From contig CAKZMN010000110.1 of the NCBI GenBank assembly GCA_937128575.1, positions 1 through 12,163 of the forward strand: a stretch of DNA of 12,163 nucleotides. The letters run 5' to 3'. The stretch is from an uncultured Alphaproteobacteria bacterium. Lineage in GTDB: Bacteria > Pseudomonadota > Alphaproteobacteria > Micavibrionales > Micavibrionaceae. Below are positions 1 to 8,729 of the stretch, one piece after another. The notes under the pieces were generated by a model. It worked only from the letters and a program-made list of their open reading frames with translations. It was not told the DNA's origin and did no database searches. A program made the translations under genes and the position numbers. The stretch's first letter is position 1, and the number at the start of each line of letters is the position of its first letter.

Positions 1-48
1 AGACAGAACCTTACAGTTTTGAAAATCAAAGACATTAAAGCGGCTTAA
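1..48 (+). CDS. rplU: 50S ribosomal protein bL21, C-terminal end (partial)
   Basis: Reading from base 1, the frame gives a 15-residue tail, RQNLTVLKIKDIKAA, ending in TAA at 46-48. The RQ...TVLKIKDI pattern resembles the conserved basic C-terminus of bL21, a protein of the large ribosomal subunit. The position supports this: bL21 is almost always directly upstream of bL27, and rpmA starts 41 bases later. The rest of the gene lies before the window. The call rests on a short tail plus synteny, so another small protein cannot be strictly excluded. Confidence 0.85.
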   Translation, partial: RQNLTVLKIKDIKAA

Positions 49-89
49 TTAAAGCCTAGATTTAAACATTAAGTAACAAGAGGCATATT

Positions 90-371
90 ATGGCACATAA
101 AAAAGCAGGTGGTAGCTCCAGAAACGGTCGTGATTCAATAGGTCGTCGATTAGGTGTTAAAAAATCAGGCGGACAAAGCGTTCTGGCCGGTAACATCATC
201 ATTCGTCAGCGCGGCACAAAGTATCGTCCGGGCGCCAATGTTGGTTTGGGTAAAGATCACACAATCTATTCATTGATCAATGGTCAGGTTTTCTTCAAGA
301 AGCAAGATGGCCGCGCGACAGTGAATGTTGTACCAGCAAATGATGGAAGCGCATCAAAAGCTGCTGAGTAA
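90..371 (+). CDS. rpmA: 50S ribosomal protein bL27
   Basis: This 93-residue protein belongs to the large ribosomal subunit. The bL27 N-terminal tail reaches toward the peptidyl-transferase centre and helps position tRNA. The start [16 protein letters not shown] is the family signature, followed by RRLGVKK, the [11 protein letters not shown] strand and the GKDHTIY motif near residues 55-60. Length is normal. The N-terminus starts at the mature AHKK form, without the cleavable extension known from Firmicutes. The ATG at 90 follows an AAGAGG ribosome binding site (78-83) with six bases between. The gene is probably co-transcribed with rplU, and an intrinsic terminator lies 22 bases after the stop. 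Confidence 0.98.
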   Translation: MAHKKAGGSSRNGRDSIGRRLGVKKSGGQSVLAGNIIIRQRGTKYRPGANVGLGKDHTIYSLINGQVFFKKQDGRATVNVVPANDGSASKAAE

Positions 372-393
372 TATTCAACGCTAAAGAATTTCT

Positions 394-424
394 AAAGGGG
401 AAGGATTAGTCTTTCCCCTTTTTT
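394..424 (+). terminator. Rho-independent terminator after rpmA
   Basis: The arm AAAGGGGAA (394-402) pairs perfectly with TTCCCCTTT (413-421). The stem can extend inward through a G-T and a G-C pair, leaving a loop of about six bases. The right arm runs into a T tract ending at 424. This is a classic intrinsic terminator for the rplU-rpmA transcript. It ends only 27 bases before obgE, so obgE depends on read-through or on a promoter overlapping the hairpin. Confidence 0.9.
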
Positions 425-451
425 GATGTGAAAATGATGGATTAATCTGAG

Positions 452-1477
452 ATGAAGTTTCTTGATGAAGCGAAAATATATATGCAAAGCGGCAACGGTG
501 GTCCGGGCTGCGTTAGTTTTCGCCGTGAAAAATCTGTTGAATTTGGTGGCCCGAACGGCGGTAATGGCGGTCGCGGCGGTAATGTCGTGTTCGAGGTTGT
601 CGATACGCTCAACACACTAATTGATTTCCGCTATCAGCAACATTTCAAGGCGCAGGCCGGCATGGGCGGCATGGGCCAGGATCGCAGCGGCGCGGGCGGC
701 GAAGATGCCATCATTAAAATCCCCGTTGGTACACAAATTTTAGATGAAGACAAAGAAACCGTTCTTGCCGATTTGATGGAAGTTGGTCAGCGCATAACGT
801 TTTTACGTGGCGGCGATGGTGGTTTTGGTAATGCTCATTATAAAAGCTCCACAAACCGCGCCCCGCGCAAATCAACGCCGGGCTGGCCTGGGCAAGAAAT
901 GGCAGTTTGGCTGCGGCTGAAGCTTATTGCGGATGCGGGTCTTGTTGGGCTTCCGAACGCCGGTAAATCCACCTTTTTGGCCGCCTGCTCTAATGCTAAG
1001 CCTAAAATCGCGGATTATCCCTTCACCACCCTGCACCCGAATTTGGGCGTGATTAAAATTGGTGAATATGACTTTGTTCTGGCTGATATTCCGGGCCTTA
1101 TTGCTGGCGCGCATCAGGGCATTGGCCTTGGGCACAGATTCCTAGGCCACGTAGAGCGCACAAGCGTCTTGCTTCATTTGGTTGACTGTACGCATGATGA
1201 CATCGTAGAGGCGTACAGGACGATCAGAAATGAGCTTAAGGAATATGGCTGCGACCTTGAAAACAAAGAAGAAATTCTGGCTATTAACAAAGTTGATGCC
1301 CTTGGCGAAGAACTAGCCGAAGATCAGGCTAATATCCTTGAAAAGGCCGTTGGCAAAAAGGTTCACCGCATTTCCGCCGTATCCCAAGAAGGCATAAATG
1401 GCGTGTTATATGAGCTGGCCATGACTATAAACAAGGTTAAGCGCGGCCCACAGGAAGATGAGGCGTTCGATCCATGA
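452..1477 (+). CDS. obgE: Obg/CgtA family GTPase
   Basis: This is a 341-residue essential P-loop GTPase that binds the 50S subunit and acts in ribosome maturation and stress or cell-cycle control. The N-terminal Obg fold (about residues 1-158) starts [10 protein letters not shown] and holds the typical glycine-rich loops ([12 protein letters not shown], 32-43). The G domain follows: G1 GLPNAGKS (166-173), G2 around FTT (191-193), G3 DIPG (212-215), G4 NKVD (279-282) and G5 SAV (308-310). All nucleotide-binding motifs are intact and the length is normal. The start is chosen on the conserved N-terminus; the ribosome binding site is weak. The stop overlaps the proB start as ATGA, which implies translational coupling. 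The rplU-rpmA-obgE-proB order is common in Alphaproteobacteria, although acetyltransferase genes often sit between rpmA and obgE there. Confidence 0.97.
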   Translation: MKFLDEAKIYMQSGNGGPGCVSFRREKSVEFGGPNGGNGGRGGNVVFEVVDTLNTLIDFRYQQHFKAQAGMGGMGQDRSGAGGEDAIIKIPVGTQILDEDKETVLADLMEVGQRITFLRGGDGGFGNAHYKSSTNRAPRKSTPGWPGQEMAVWLRLKLIADAGLVGLPNAGKSTFLAACSNAKPKIADYPFTTLHPNLGVIKIGEYDFVLADIPGLIAGAHQGIGLGHRFLGHVERTSVLLHLVDCTHDDIVEAYRTIRNELKEYGCDLENKEEILAINKVDALGEELAEDQANILEKAVGKKVHRISAVSQEGINGVLYELAMTINKVKRGPQEDEAFDP

Positions 1478-2616
1478 GCGCTATAGACATTCTGGCGGGC
1501 GCAAAAACGATCGTTATCAAGATTGGCTCTGTTCTTATCGCGGACAAGGCCAAGGGCACCGTTAAGCAAGACTGGATTGATGCTTTTGCTGGTGACGTAC
1601 AGGCTCTCATTAAACAAAATAAAAACATTGTGATCGTGTCCTCTGGCGCGGTAGCTCTAGGGCGCAGCGCAATTGGCGTTTCCAATGACACGCCGCCCTC
1701 CTCTATCCCACTGGAGAAAAAGCAAGCCGCCTCTGCGGTCGGGCAATTCCATCTATTCAACAGCTATTATCAGGCCTTTTCCGCGCTTGGCACCAATGTA
1801 GCGCAGGTTTTGCTGACCATGTCAGAGACGGAAAACCGCCGTATGCACCTTAATGCCCGTGAAACGCTTTATACACTGCTTGAGAACGGCGTTATCCCCA
1901 TTATTAATGAGAATGATACGATCTCTACGGGGGAAATTCGTTTTGGCGATAATGACCGCCTAGCGGCGCGCGTGGCGCAAATGATTGGCGCGGATGCGGT
2001 GATTTTAATGTCCACGATTGATGGTCTATACACAGATAATCCCGATAATAATCCACAGGCAAAGCATATTCCGATCATTGAGTGCATCACGGATGAACAC
2101 GCCCAAATGGCGGGCGAAGCCGTGCCGGGCCTTAGTACTGGCGGCATGAAAAGCAAGCTAGAGGCCGCCCGAACATCCGTTATGGCCGGCATTCCTCTTA
2201 TTATTGTTGATGGCGTACAGAAAAACACTTTAAATTCATTGATTAACGCCCCTGACACGAAAAATTCTCTGTTTACAGCGCAAGAAACGCAAGTAAATGC
2301 ACGAAAGAGATGGATTCAGGCTCATTTAAAGCCAAAAGGCAGCATAATCATCGATGATGGGGCATTAAACGCCCTAAAAACAGGAAAAAGCCTGCTTCCT
2401 ATCGGCGTTCAGTCGATTGAGGGGGCTTTTGAGCGCGGCGATGCTGTTCATATACAAACGGCAAGCGGCGCGCAGATCGGCGTAGGGCTTAGCGCTTACT
2501 CTAGCGTAGAGGCTAACAAGATCCTCGGCAGCCAAAGCCAGGATATTGCTGACATACTTGGGTATGCAGGTCGCGAAGAGCTGATACACCGTAATGATAT
2601 GGTCTTAACTCAATAG
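1474..2616 (+). CDS. proB: Glutamate 5-kinase with C-terminal PUA domain
   Basis: This cytoplasmic enzyme phosphorylates L-glutamate with ATP to gamma-glutamyl phosphate, the first and feedback-inhibited step of proline synthesis. The 380 residues comprise an amino-acid-kinase domain (about 10-260) and a PUA domain (about 277-370). Visible kinase motifs are KIGSVLI (16-22), SSGAVALG (56-63), NENDT (145-149), [12 protein letters not shown] (157-168), the LMSTIDGLY strand and turn (178-186) and [10 protein letters not shown] (223-232). The length fits the bacterial PUA-containing form. The ATG overlaps the obgE stop by four bases, with a GAGG ten bases upstream. The usual next gene, proA, is absent; an opposing acetyltransferase follows, so the second proline step must be encoded elsewhere. 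Confidence 0.96.
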   Translation: MSAIDILAGAKTIVIKIGSVLIADKAKGTVKQDWIDAFAGDVQALIKQNKNIVIVSSGAVALGRSAIGVSNDTPPSSIPLEKKQAASAVGQFHLFNSYYQAFSALGTNVAQVLLTMSETENRRMHLNARETLYTLLENGVIPIINENDTISTGEIRFGDNDRLAARVAQMIGADAVILMSTIDGLYTDNPDNNPQAKHIPIIECITDEHAQMAGEAVPGLSTGGMKSKLEAARTSVMAGIPLIIVDGVQKNTLNSLINAPDTKNSLFTAQETQVNARKRWIQAHLKPKGSIIIDDGALNALKTGKSLLPIGVQSIEGAFERGDAVHIQTASGAQIGVGLSAYSSVEANKILGSQSQDIADILGYAGREELIHRNDMVLTQ

Positions 2617-3159
2617 TTTTTTACGTGCCTCTTCCCAGCTTTTTTTCGTAACTTCCCACACTTCGGTTGGCCCTTCCAAGTGATGTGTACACGGCTCTTT
2701 TTTTAAGCCTGTAAAAATCGCACCAGTTTTTTCTTTTACACGCCTAGAGCTTGTATTGCTCTTCAAGTTTTTCACAATGAAATAATCTAAGCCATAATCT
2801 TTAAATATGTAATCTTGCGTTGCCGCGATAGCTTCTGTCATATACCCCTGACCCTGGAATGGTATAGCTAGCCAAAAGCCGCGGTCAGGCGGCTCTTTTT
2901 TAAGACGATAATCAATTCGCCCTATAAATTCTTCAGTTTGCTTCATTGTGATGGCCCATGAAATTTGTTCTCCGGCTTTCACTGCAGGCAGCGTTACATC
3001 ACGTATGTGTGTAATCGCGCCATCCTGCGGGTATGGCCAAGGCGCCTGAAGAAATTTAATGATTTCCCAATTATCAAAATATTTTTGGATTGCAGGCGTA
3101 TCCCCCAGAGAAATAGGACGTAAAATTAATCGATCTGTTTCCAATGTTGGCGTTTTCAT
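2605..3159 (-). CDS. GNAT-family N-acetyltransferase (RimJ/RimL type)
   Basis: This 184-residue protein has the GNAT fold and would transfer an acetyl group from acetyl-CoA to an amine; the substrate is unknown. The opening TLETDRLILRP (5-14) is typical of the RimJ/RimL/Acetyltransf_3 branch. The acetyl-CoA pyrophosphate loop appears as QGQGYM (102-107) after the RGFWLAIP strand. The late NTSSRRVKEKTGA segment (135-147) holds the usual Asn before the last helix. I chose the ATG at 3159 because homology begins there. An upstream in-frame ATG at 3210 would add 17 unconserved residues and run into the start of pepN. The gene is convergent with proB, sharing 12 bases at the 3' ends, and divergent from pepN. 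GNAT genes near obgE are common in Alphaproteobacteria, usually on the other strand. Confidence 0.9.
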   Translation of the reverse strand: MKTPTLETDRLILRPISLGDTPAIQKYFDNWEIIKFLQAPWPYPQDGAITHIRDVTLPAVKAGEQISWAITMKQTEEFIGRIDYRLKKEPPDRGFWLAIPFQGQGYMTEAIAATQDYIFKDYGLDYFIVKNLKSNTSSRRVKEKTGAIFTGLKKEPCTHHLEGPTEVWEVTKKSWEEARKKLLS

Positions 3160-3194
3160 GCATTCTATTATTCCCGAAAAGAACGAGAAGTGCC

Positions 3195-5786
3195 ATGAAA
3201 ACAGACACACCCAAGACCATTTACCTCAAAGATTACAAGCCTTACCCCTTTGAGATTAAACATATCGATCTTAATTTCGACATTCATGCGGGCGCAACAA
3301 CCGTCACCGCGACTTCGCAGGTTGTTCGTAGTAATCCAGCAGCAAAGGAAATGTTTCTTAATGGAGAGCATTTAGAGCTGCTCAGCGTCACTGTTAATGG
3401 TGAGACCGTTACTGACTATAGCGTTGATGACAAGGCACTGCGCGTGCCCTGCACGGCTGATGAGTTCACATTAGAGATTGTGACCAAGATTATTCCAGAG
3501 GAAAATACGCGCTTAGACGGGCTTTATAAGTCCGGCGATACCTATTGCACGCAGTGCGAGGCGCAGGGGTTCCGCAGCATCACATATTATCCAGACCGCC
3601 CCGACGTTATGACGACCTTCACCACCCGCATTGAAGCCGATAAGGCCGCCTACCCCGTGCTTTTGGGCAATGGTAATTTGACGGATAGCGGCGATGCCGA
3701 AAATGACCGTCACTTTGCCGTTTGGGATGATCCTTGGAAGAAGCCTTGTTATTTGTTTGCGCTGGTTGCGGGTGATTTGACGCGCGTTCATGACACGTAC
3801 ACCACGATGTCTGGTCGCGAAGTTGATCTATATATCTACGTTCGTCCAGGTGATGAGGGCCAGTGCGCGCATGCGATGGAATCCCTCAAAAAATCGATGA
3901 AGTGGGAAGAGGATGTTTACGGGCTGGAATATGATCTTGATATCTTCAATATTGTGGCCGTTAGTGACTTTAATATGGGGGCGATGGAGAATAAATCGCT
4001 CAACATCTTTAACACGGCCCTTGTTTTAGCGCAGCAGGAAACCGCGACTGACACTGACTTTATCCGTGTTGAGAGCGTTATTGCGCATGAATATTTCCAC
4101 AATTGGAGTGGCAACCGCGTTACATGCCGTGATTGGTTCCAGCTATCGCTTAAAGAGGGTCTGACGGTGTTTCGTGATCAGGAGTTCTCTGCGGATATGA
4201 ATTCCAGAGCGGTGGCGCGCATTGATGATGTGCAGCATCTGCGCCGCTTTCAATTTGCGGAGGATGCGGGGCCGCTGGCGCACTCTATTCGCCCCGATAA
4301 TTACATTGAAATCAATAACTTCTACACCATGACCGTCTATGAAAAGGGCGCGGAAATCATTCGTATGTTCCATACTATTTTGGGACCGAAGAATTACCGC
4401 AAGGCCACAGACCTCTACTTCTCTCGCCATGATGGTGAAGCGGCAACGTGCGAGGACTGGATTAAATGCATGGAAGAGGCTTCAGGTGAGGATTTCAGCC
4501 AGTTCCGCCTATGGTATGAACAAGCAGGAACGCCGGAGGTTAATGTGGAGTGTACGTATGACGAGGCGGCGAAAAGCTATAAAATTGAGCTATCGCAGAG
4601 CGTTCCGGATACGCCGGGGCAGGCAAATAAGAAACCGATGCATATTCCGGTGAAAATCGGGCTTTTGGACGCCAGTGGAAGTGACGTTGAAAACATAACT
4701 CATCACTTGAAAAAAGATACGGAAGTTATTGAATTTAATAACATTAGTCAAAAACCAACTCCGTCTATATTGCGTAATTTTTCAGCGCCTGTACGTCTCA
4801 ACACCAACTTGAGCGATGAGGAGCTTTCCTTCCTTATGGTGCATGATAATGACGGATTTAATCGCTGGGAATCTGGTCAAAAATACTACTTACGAGTAAT
4901 TGACCGTTTAATTGATGGAAAAGCTGACGTTCCCGATGAATTCCTTACTGTTTATGGGCAGCTTCTCGATCGAGCGCTAGATAAAAACAGCGATAAGGCA
5001 CTGTCAGCAAGGGCGATAAGCATTCCTGACATTCCCACCATAAGCCTGAACCGTGACATAATTGACCCTCAAGCCATTCACGAGGCGCGCGAGAGATTGA
5101 TTGGCAAAATAATAGACGTACACGGCTCTACTATCGAAAAAATCTATGCAAATAACAAAATAGCATCGAAATTTTCAATATCACCAGAAGCCATGGGGCA
5201 GCGCGCACTTTGCAATACGGCAATGCTTTTAATGTCAAATAACCTTACCGAATCCGACGCCGCCCGCGCATGGGAACATTATAGTCACGCAGACAACATG
5301 ACGGACCGCATGGCTGCGCTGTATCTAGGTTGCGCGCTTGATGGGGAGATTCACGACAAAATTGTTGGTGATTTTTATGAGCGATATAAATCTTACCCGC
5401 TTGTGATTGATAAATGGTTTAGTGCGCAGGCGATGATACACTTGCCAAAGACAATCCAAACTATTAAAAAACTCAAAGAACATACTGATTTTAATATCAA
5501 AAACCCGAATAGAGTTCGCTCCCTTTATTCCGCATTTGCGATGAATAATCCGGTGCGTTTTCATGCGGCGGATGGTTCGGGATATGACTTCTTGACGGAT
5601 GGGATCATTGAACTTAACGCCATCAACCCGCAAATTGCAGCGCGGCTTTTGACGCCGATGCGTGATTGGAAGCGCTATACGGAAGATAGGCAGATTATGT
5701 TGAAAGCGGCGCTGGAGCGTATATTGGCGCAAGATGATTTATCGCCCAATGTATTTGAGATTGCCAGCAAAAGCCTGAAAGATTAG
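3195..5786 (+). CDS. pepN: Aminopeptidase N (M1 family zinc metallopeptidase)
   Basis: This 863-residue enzyme removes N-terminal residues from peptides and acts in late cytoplasmic protein turnover; no signal peptide is seen. It is collinear with E. coli-type PepN (about 870 residues). The substrate-binding motif GAMEN is at 262-266. The zinc site HExxH is HEYFH at 298-302 with the third ligand E321 in KEGLT. The catalytic Tyr is probably Y382 in VYEKGAE. A helical C-terminal domain completes the protein. The ATG at 3195 follows GAGAAG and matches the conserved LKDY start; an in-frame ATG at 3144 is less likely. The stop is five bases before rnhB. Oddity: among about 26 Ile codons in the first roughly 495 residues I find no ATA, while 11 of roughly 27 are ATA afterwards. 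Confidence 0.96.
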   Translation: MKTDTPKTIYLKDYKPYPFEIKHIDLNFDIHAGATTVTATSQVVRSNPAAKEMFLNGEHLELLSVTVNGETVTDYSVDDKALRVPCTADEFTLEIVTKIIPEENTRLDGLYKSGDTYCTQCEAQGFRSITYYPDRPDVMTTFTTRIEADKAAYPVLLGNGNLTDSGDAENDRHFAVWDDPWKKPCYLFALVAGDLTRVHDTYTTMSGREVDLYIYVRPGDEGQCAHAMESLKKSMKWEEDVYGLEYDLDIFNIVAVSDFNMGAMENKSLNIFNTALVLAQQETATDTDFIRVESVIAHEYFHNWSGNRVTCRDWFQLSLKEGLTVFRDQEFSADMNSRAVARIDDVQHLRRFQFAEDAGPLAHSIRPDNYIEINNFYTMTVYEKGAEIIRMFHTILGPKNYRKATDLYFSRHDGEAATCEDWIKCMEEASGEDFSQFRLWYEQAGTPEVNVECTYDEAAKSYKIELSQSVPDTPGQANKKPMHIPVKIGLLDASGSDVENITHHLKKDTEVIEFNNISQKPTPSILRNFSAPVRLNTNLSDEELSFLMVHDNDGFNRWESGQKYYLRVIDRLIDGKADVPDEFLTVYGQLLDRALDKNSDKALSARAISIPDIPTISLNRDIIDPQAIHEARERLIGKIIDVHGSTIEKIYANNKIASKFSISPEAMGQRALCNTAMLLMSNNLTESDAARAWEHYSHADNMTDRMAALYLGCALDGEIHDKIVGDFYERYKSYPLVIDKWFSAQAMIHLPKTIQTIKKLKEHTDFNIKNPNRVRSLYSAFAMNNPVRFHAADGSGYDFLTDGIIELNAINPQIAARLLTPMRDWKRYTEDRQIMLKAALERILAQDDLSPNVFEIASKSLKD

Positions 5787-5791
5787 GAAGC

Positions 5792-6421
5792 GTGCCGGAT
5801 TTTTCACTAGAAGATAATATTGAAGGCAAGGTTTGCGGCCTGGATGAAGTTGGGCGCGGGCCGCTTGCTGGGCCAGTGGTTGCGGCGTGCGTGTATATTC
5901 CGAATGATGTGCGCGCCCTGCCCTTTACCCTTGAGCTTAAGGACAGCAAGAAGCTGTCAAAGCCTAAGCTGGCGGAGCTTTATGAGCTTATTATAGCGCA
6001 TTGCCCCTATGCCATTAGCGAGATGTCGCCGGTGGTTATTGATGAGGTTAATATCTCGCAAGCGTCGCTGCGCGCTATGGCGGAGGCGCTTTCGGGCATG
6101 CCCCTGCCGCTTGACCATGCTTTGGTTGATGGTAACCGAATGCCGCAGGGGCTTATCTGCCCCGCCACCACCGTTATTAAGGGTGATAATGTTTCTAGCT
6201 CCATTGCCGCGGCGTCGATTGTGGCGAAGGTACATCGTGACCGGATCATGAAAAAACTGGCGGAAGAGCATCCATATTATGGCTGGGAAAGTAACGCGGG
6301 ATACCCGTCACCCCAGCATTTAGCGGGAATTGATGCGCATGGCATAACGCCGCATCACAGAAAAAGCTTCGCGCCCGTCAGAAACTTTATTGAGCGCGGA
6401 ACAACAAAGAAAATCGCCTGA
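5792..6421 (+). CDS. rnhB: Ribonuclease HII
   Basis: Type 2 RNase H cuts the RNA strand of RNA-DNA hybrids and incises at single ribonucleotides left in DNA, starting ribonucleotide excision repair. The protein has 209 residues, a normal length. The signature CGLDEVGRGPLAGP carries the first two carboxylates D18 and E19. DGN (D113) and KGD (D132) give the other two, followed by the conserved SIAAASIVAKVHRD helix. The GTG at 5792 is the only sensible start before the conserved block. AGGAAG (5785-5790) overlaps the end of pepN and is unusually close to it, so coupling to pepN translation is likely. rnhB directly upstream of ccrM is a frequent alphaproteobacterial arrangement. Confidence 0.96.
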   Translation: MPDFSLEDNIEGKVCGLDEVGRGPLAGPVVAACVYIPNDVRALPFTLELKDSKKLSKPKLAELYELIIAHCPYAISEMSPVVIDEVNISQASLRAMAEALSGMPLPLDHALVDGNRMPQGLICPATTVIKGDNVSSSIAAASIVAKVHRDRIMKKLAEEHPYYGWESNAGYPSPQHLAGIDAHGITPHHRKSFAPVRNFIERGTTKKIA

Positions 6422-6512
6422 AGCCGCACTCAGACTCGCTTTCGACTCACATTCATCACATAAAGATTCACAGATAACGCATTGACTCCATTGCGCGAAT
6501 CCACTTTTTTTC

Positions 6513-6541
6513 TTGACGCAGAATCCATTTTGACTCATGAT
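6513..6541 (+). promoter_or_regulatory. Candidate sigma70-type promoter of ccrM
   Basis: TTGACG (6513-6518) matches the -35 consensus at five of six bases. After a 17-base spacer comes CATGAT (6536-6541), which matches the -10 consensus at four of six. Transcription would begin near 6548, giving a leader of about 25 bases. Three GANTC sites fall on this promoter: 6521-6525 in the spacer, 6532-6536 touching the -10 box and 6539-6543 overlapping it. Other TTGAC-like boxes at 6482 and 6530 lack a good partner. The start site is a prediction. Confidence 0.45.
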
Positions 6542-6554
6542 TCGATGTTCTTAA

Positions 6555-7697
<1,143 letters not shown>

Positions 7698-7704
7698 GGC
7701 TTTA

Positions 7705-8625
7705 TTACTCAGTTTTTAATTGATTTAAGCTTTCTTGAGAGGTCGCTTTCTTTTTATGAGCAGCCTTTTCGGCTTCGTATTCCGCGATGTACTGCATTTC
7801 CAATGGAGAGCGGGTGCGGTTTTTACGGAAGTTTTCCTCGTAGATCATATTGTATTTATTTTGATCGGAATAGATCTCGATCCCTTCTAAAACGCCAAGT
7901 ACATGGGCGATGAATTCACCTTCTTGGGTTCTAACCTCACCCTTGGAGGCAAATACTTTTACCTTCATCACCAGATAAGCGTCGCGCGTCATGAAAACGT
8001 TACCGCGCCTTGATTGCTGGTTTTTGTTCAAAGCCTTAAAGCGCTCTAGCTTTTCAGAGATAAAGCGGTTGGCGATTTCGGGCTCTAGTGCGAATGAGCT
8101 AAATTCAAATGGGCGGCTCAGTTCAACCATTAGGCCGCGTGGGTATCCTTCGATAACTTCGCGCTTGCCACATATTTTAAGGCGAGAATCAGAGGCGCGC
8201 ACTTCAAAGCGGCGGGTGTTTTGAATTTGATATTCCTCAAATACTTCGAATTCTTTTTTGCCAATATCATATTCACCGAGCCTGAGTGGTTGGGTGAATT
8301 GAAAGCGCAGTGGGAACTTTTTCTTATTGGCCTCGATATAGCTTTTGGTGGATTCGCGCACCTGCAGCCATTCAAATTCATGATTGAAGTAATCATTATA
8401 AATCTCACACTCATTAATCATCATGAAATTATCGAGATGCACGGTGTTGTCGAGATTTAGGCGGGAAATGGCCCAGTATAGCTGGGAGAATTTTTTCATT
8501 GTGGGTTCTTCATATATGAAGATTCTTTGCTCGACTTCGTTTGTTGATGCATGTGCGTTGTTTAACCCTACGCACAGAGAAGCCGCGGCTAGTAATATCG
8601 CTAATGGCTTAGTGAATAAGCGCAT
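7705..8625 (-). CDS. Secreted protein of unknown function
   Basis: This 306-residue protein does not match a function I recognise. It starts with a good Sec signal peptide: a positively charged MRLFTK, a hydrophobic stretch to about residue 20 and a likely cut after AHA (residues 24-26). The mature part is mixed alpha/beta in character and rich in charged and aromatic residues. It has only two cysteines (73 and 152), which could form a disulphide in the periplasm. The C-terminal 50 residues are helical, Lys/Glu-rich and end hydrophilic; no other membrane segment is visible. Length and layout recall uncharacterised DUF4852-type proteins, but that is unverified memory. AGGAG lies ten bases before the ATG. 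It follows mutY on the same strand after 104 bases and converges on ccrM. Confidence 0.8.
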   Translation of the reverse strand: MRLFTKPLAILLAAASLCVGLNNAHASTNEVEQRIFIYEEPTMKKFSQLYWAISRLNLDNTVHLDNFMMINECEIYNDYFNHEFEWLQVRESTKSYIEANKKKFPLRFQFTQPLRLGEYDIGKKEFEVFEEYQIQNTRRFEVRASDSRLKICGKREVIEGYPRGLMVELSRPFEFSSFALEPEIANRFISEKLERFKALNKNQQSRRGNVFMTRDAYLVMKVKVFASKGEVRTQEGEFIAHVLGVLEGIEIYSDQNKYNMIYEENFRKNRTRSPLEMQYIAEYEAEKAAHKKKATSQESLNQLKTE

Positions 8626-8690
8626 AAAATGAAGGCTCCTCTTTATTGACTTAACAAGCGTGAATCTACGCGAAACAACTACTATTAAGT

Positions 8691-8710
8691 ATAAGTCTTG
8701 GCAGGCTTAT
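8691..8710. repeat. Imperfect 20-base inverted repeat between mutY and the secreted-protein gene
   Basis: ATAAGTC and GGCTTAT pair over seven positions, including one G-T wobble, around a six-base TTGGCA loop. It lies in the 104-base gap after mutY on the minus strand. No T tract follows in either direction, so it is a poor intrinsic terminator. It could be a protein-binding palindrome or chance. The rest of the gap is AT-rich, and I could not identify a convincing promoter. Confidence 0.25.
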
Positions 8711-8729
8711 CTGCAACTTCCCTTGGTTA

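Noticed and set aside
541..720. Glycine-codon-rich GGCGGT repeats as a DNA repeat element
   Set aside because: They encode the conserved glycine-rich loops of the Obg fold and are explained by the protein.
3144..3194. Upstream in-frame ATG that would lengthen pepN by 17 residues
   Set aside because: The added residues do not look like PepN, they overlap the divergent acetyltransferase start, and GAGAAG sits just before the ATG at 3195.
8662..8666. Single GANTC site upstream of the secreted-protein gene as a CcrM-controlled promoter
   Set aside because: One isolated site is compatible with chance, and no promoter boxes could be placed convincingly around it.
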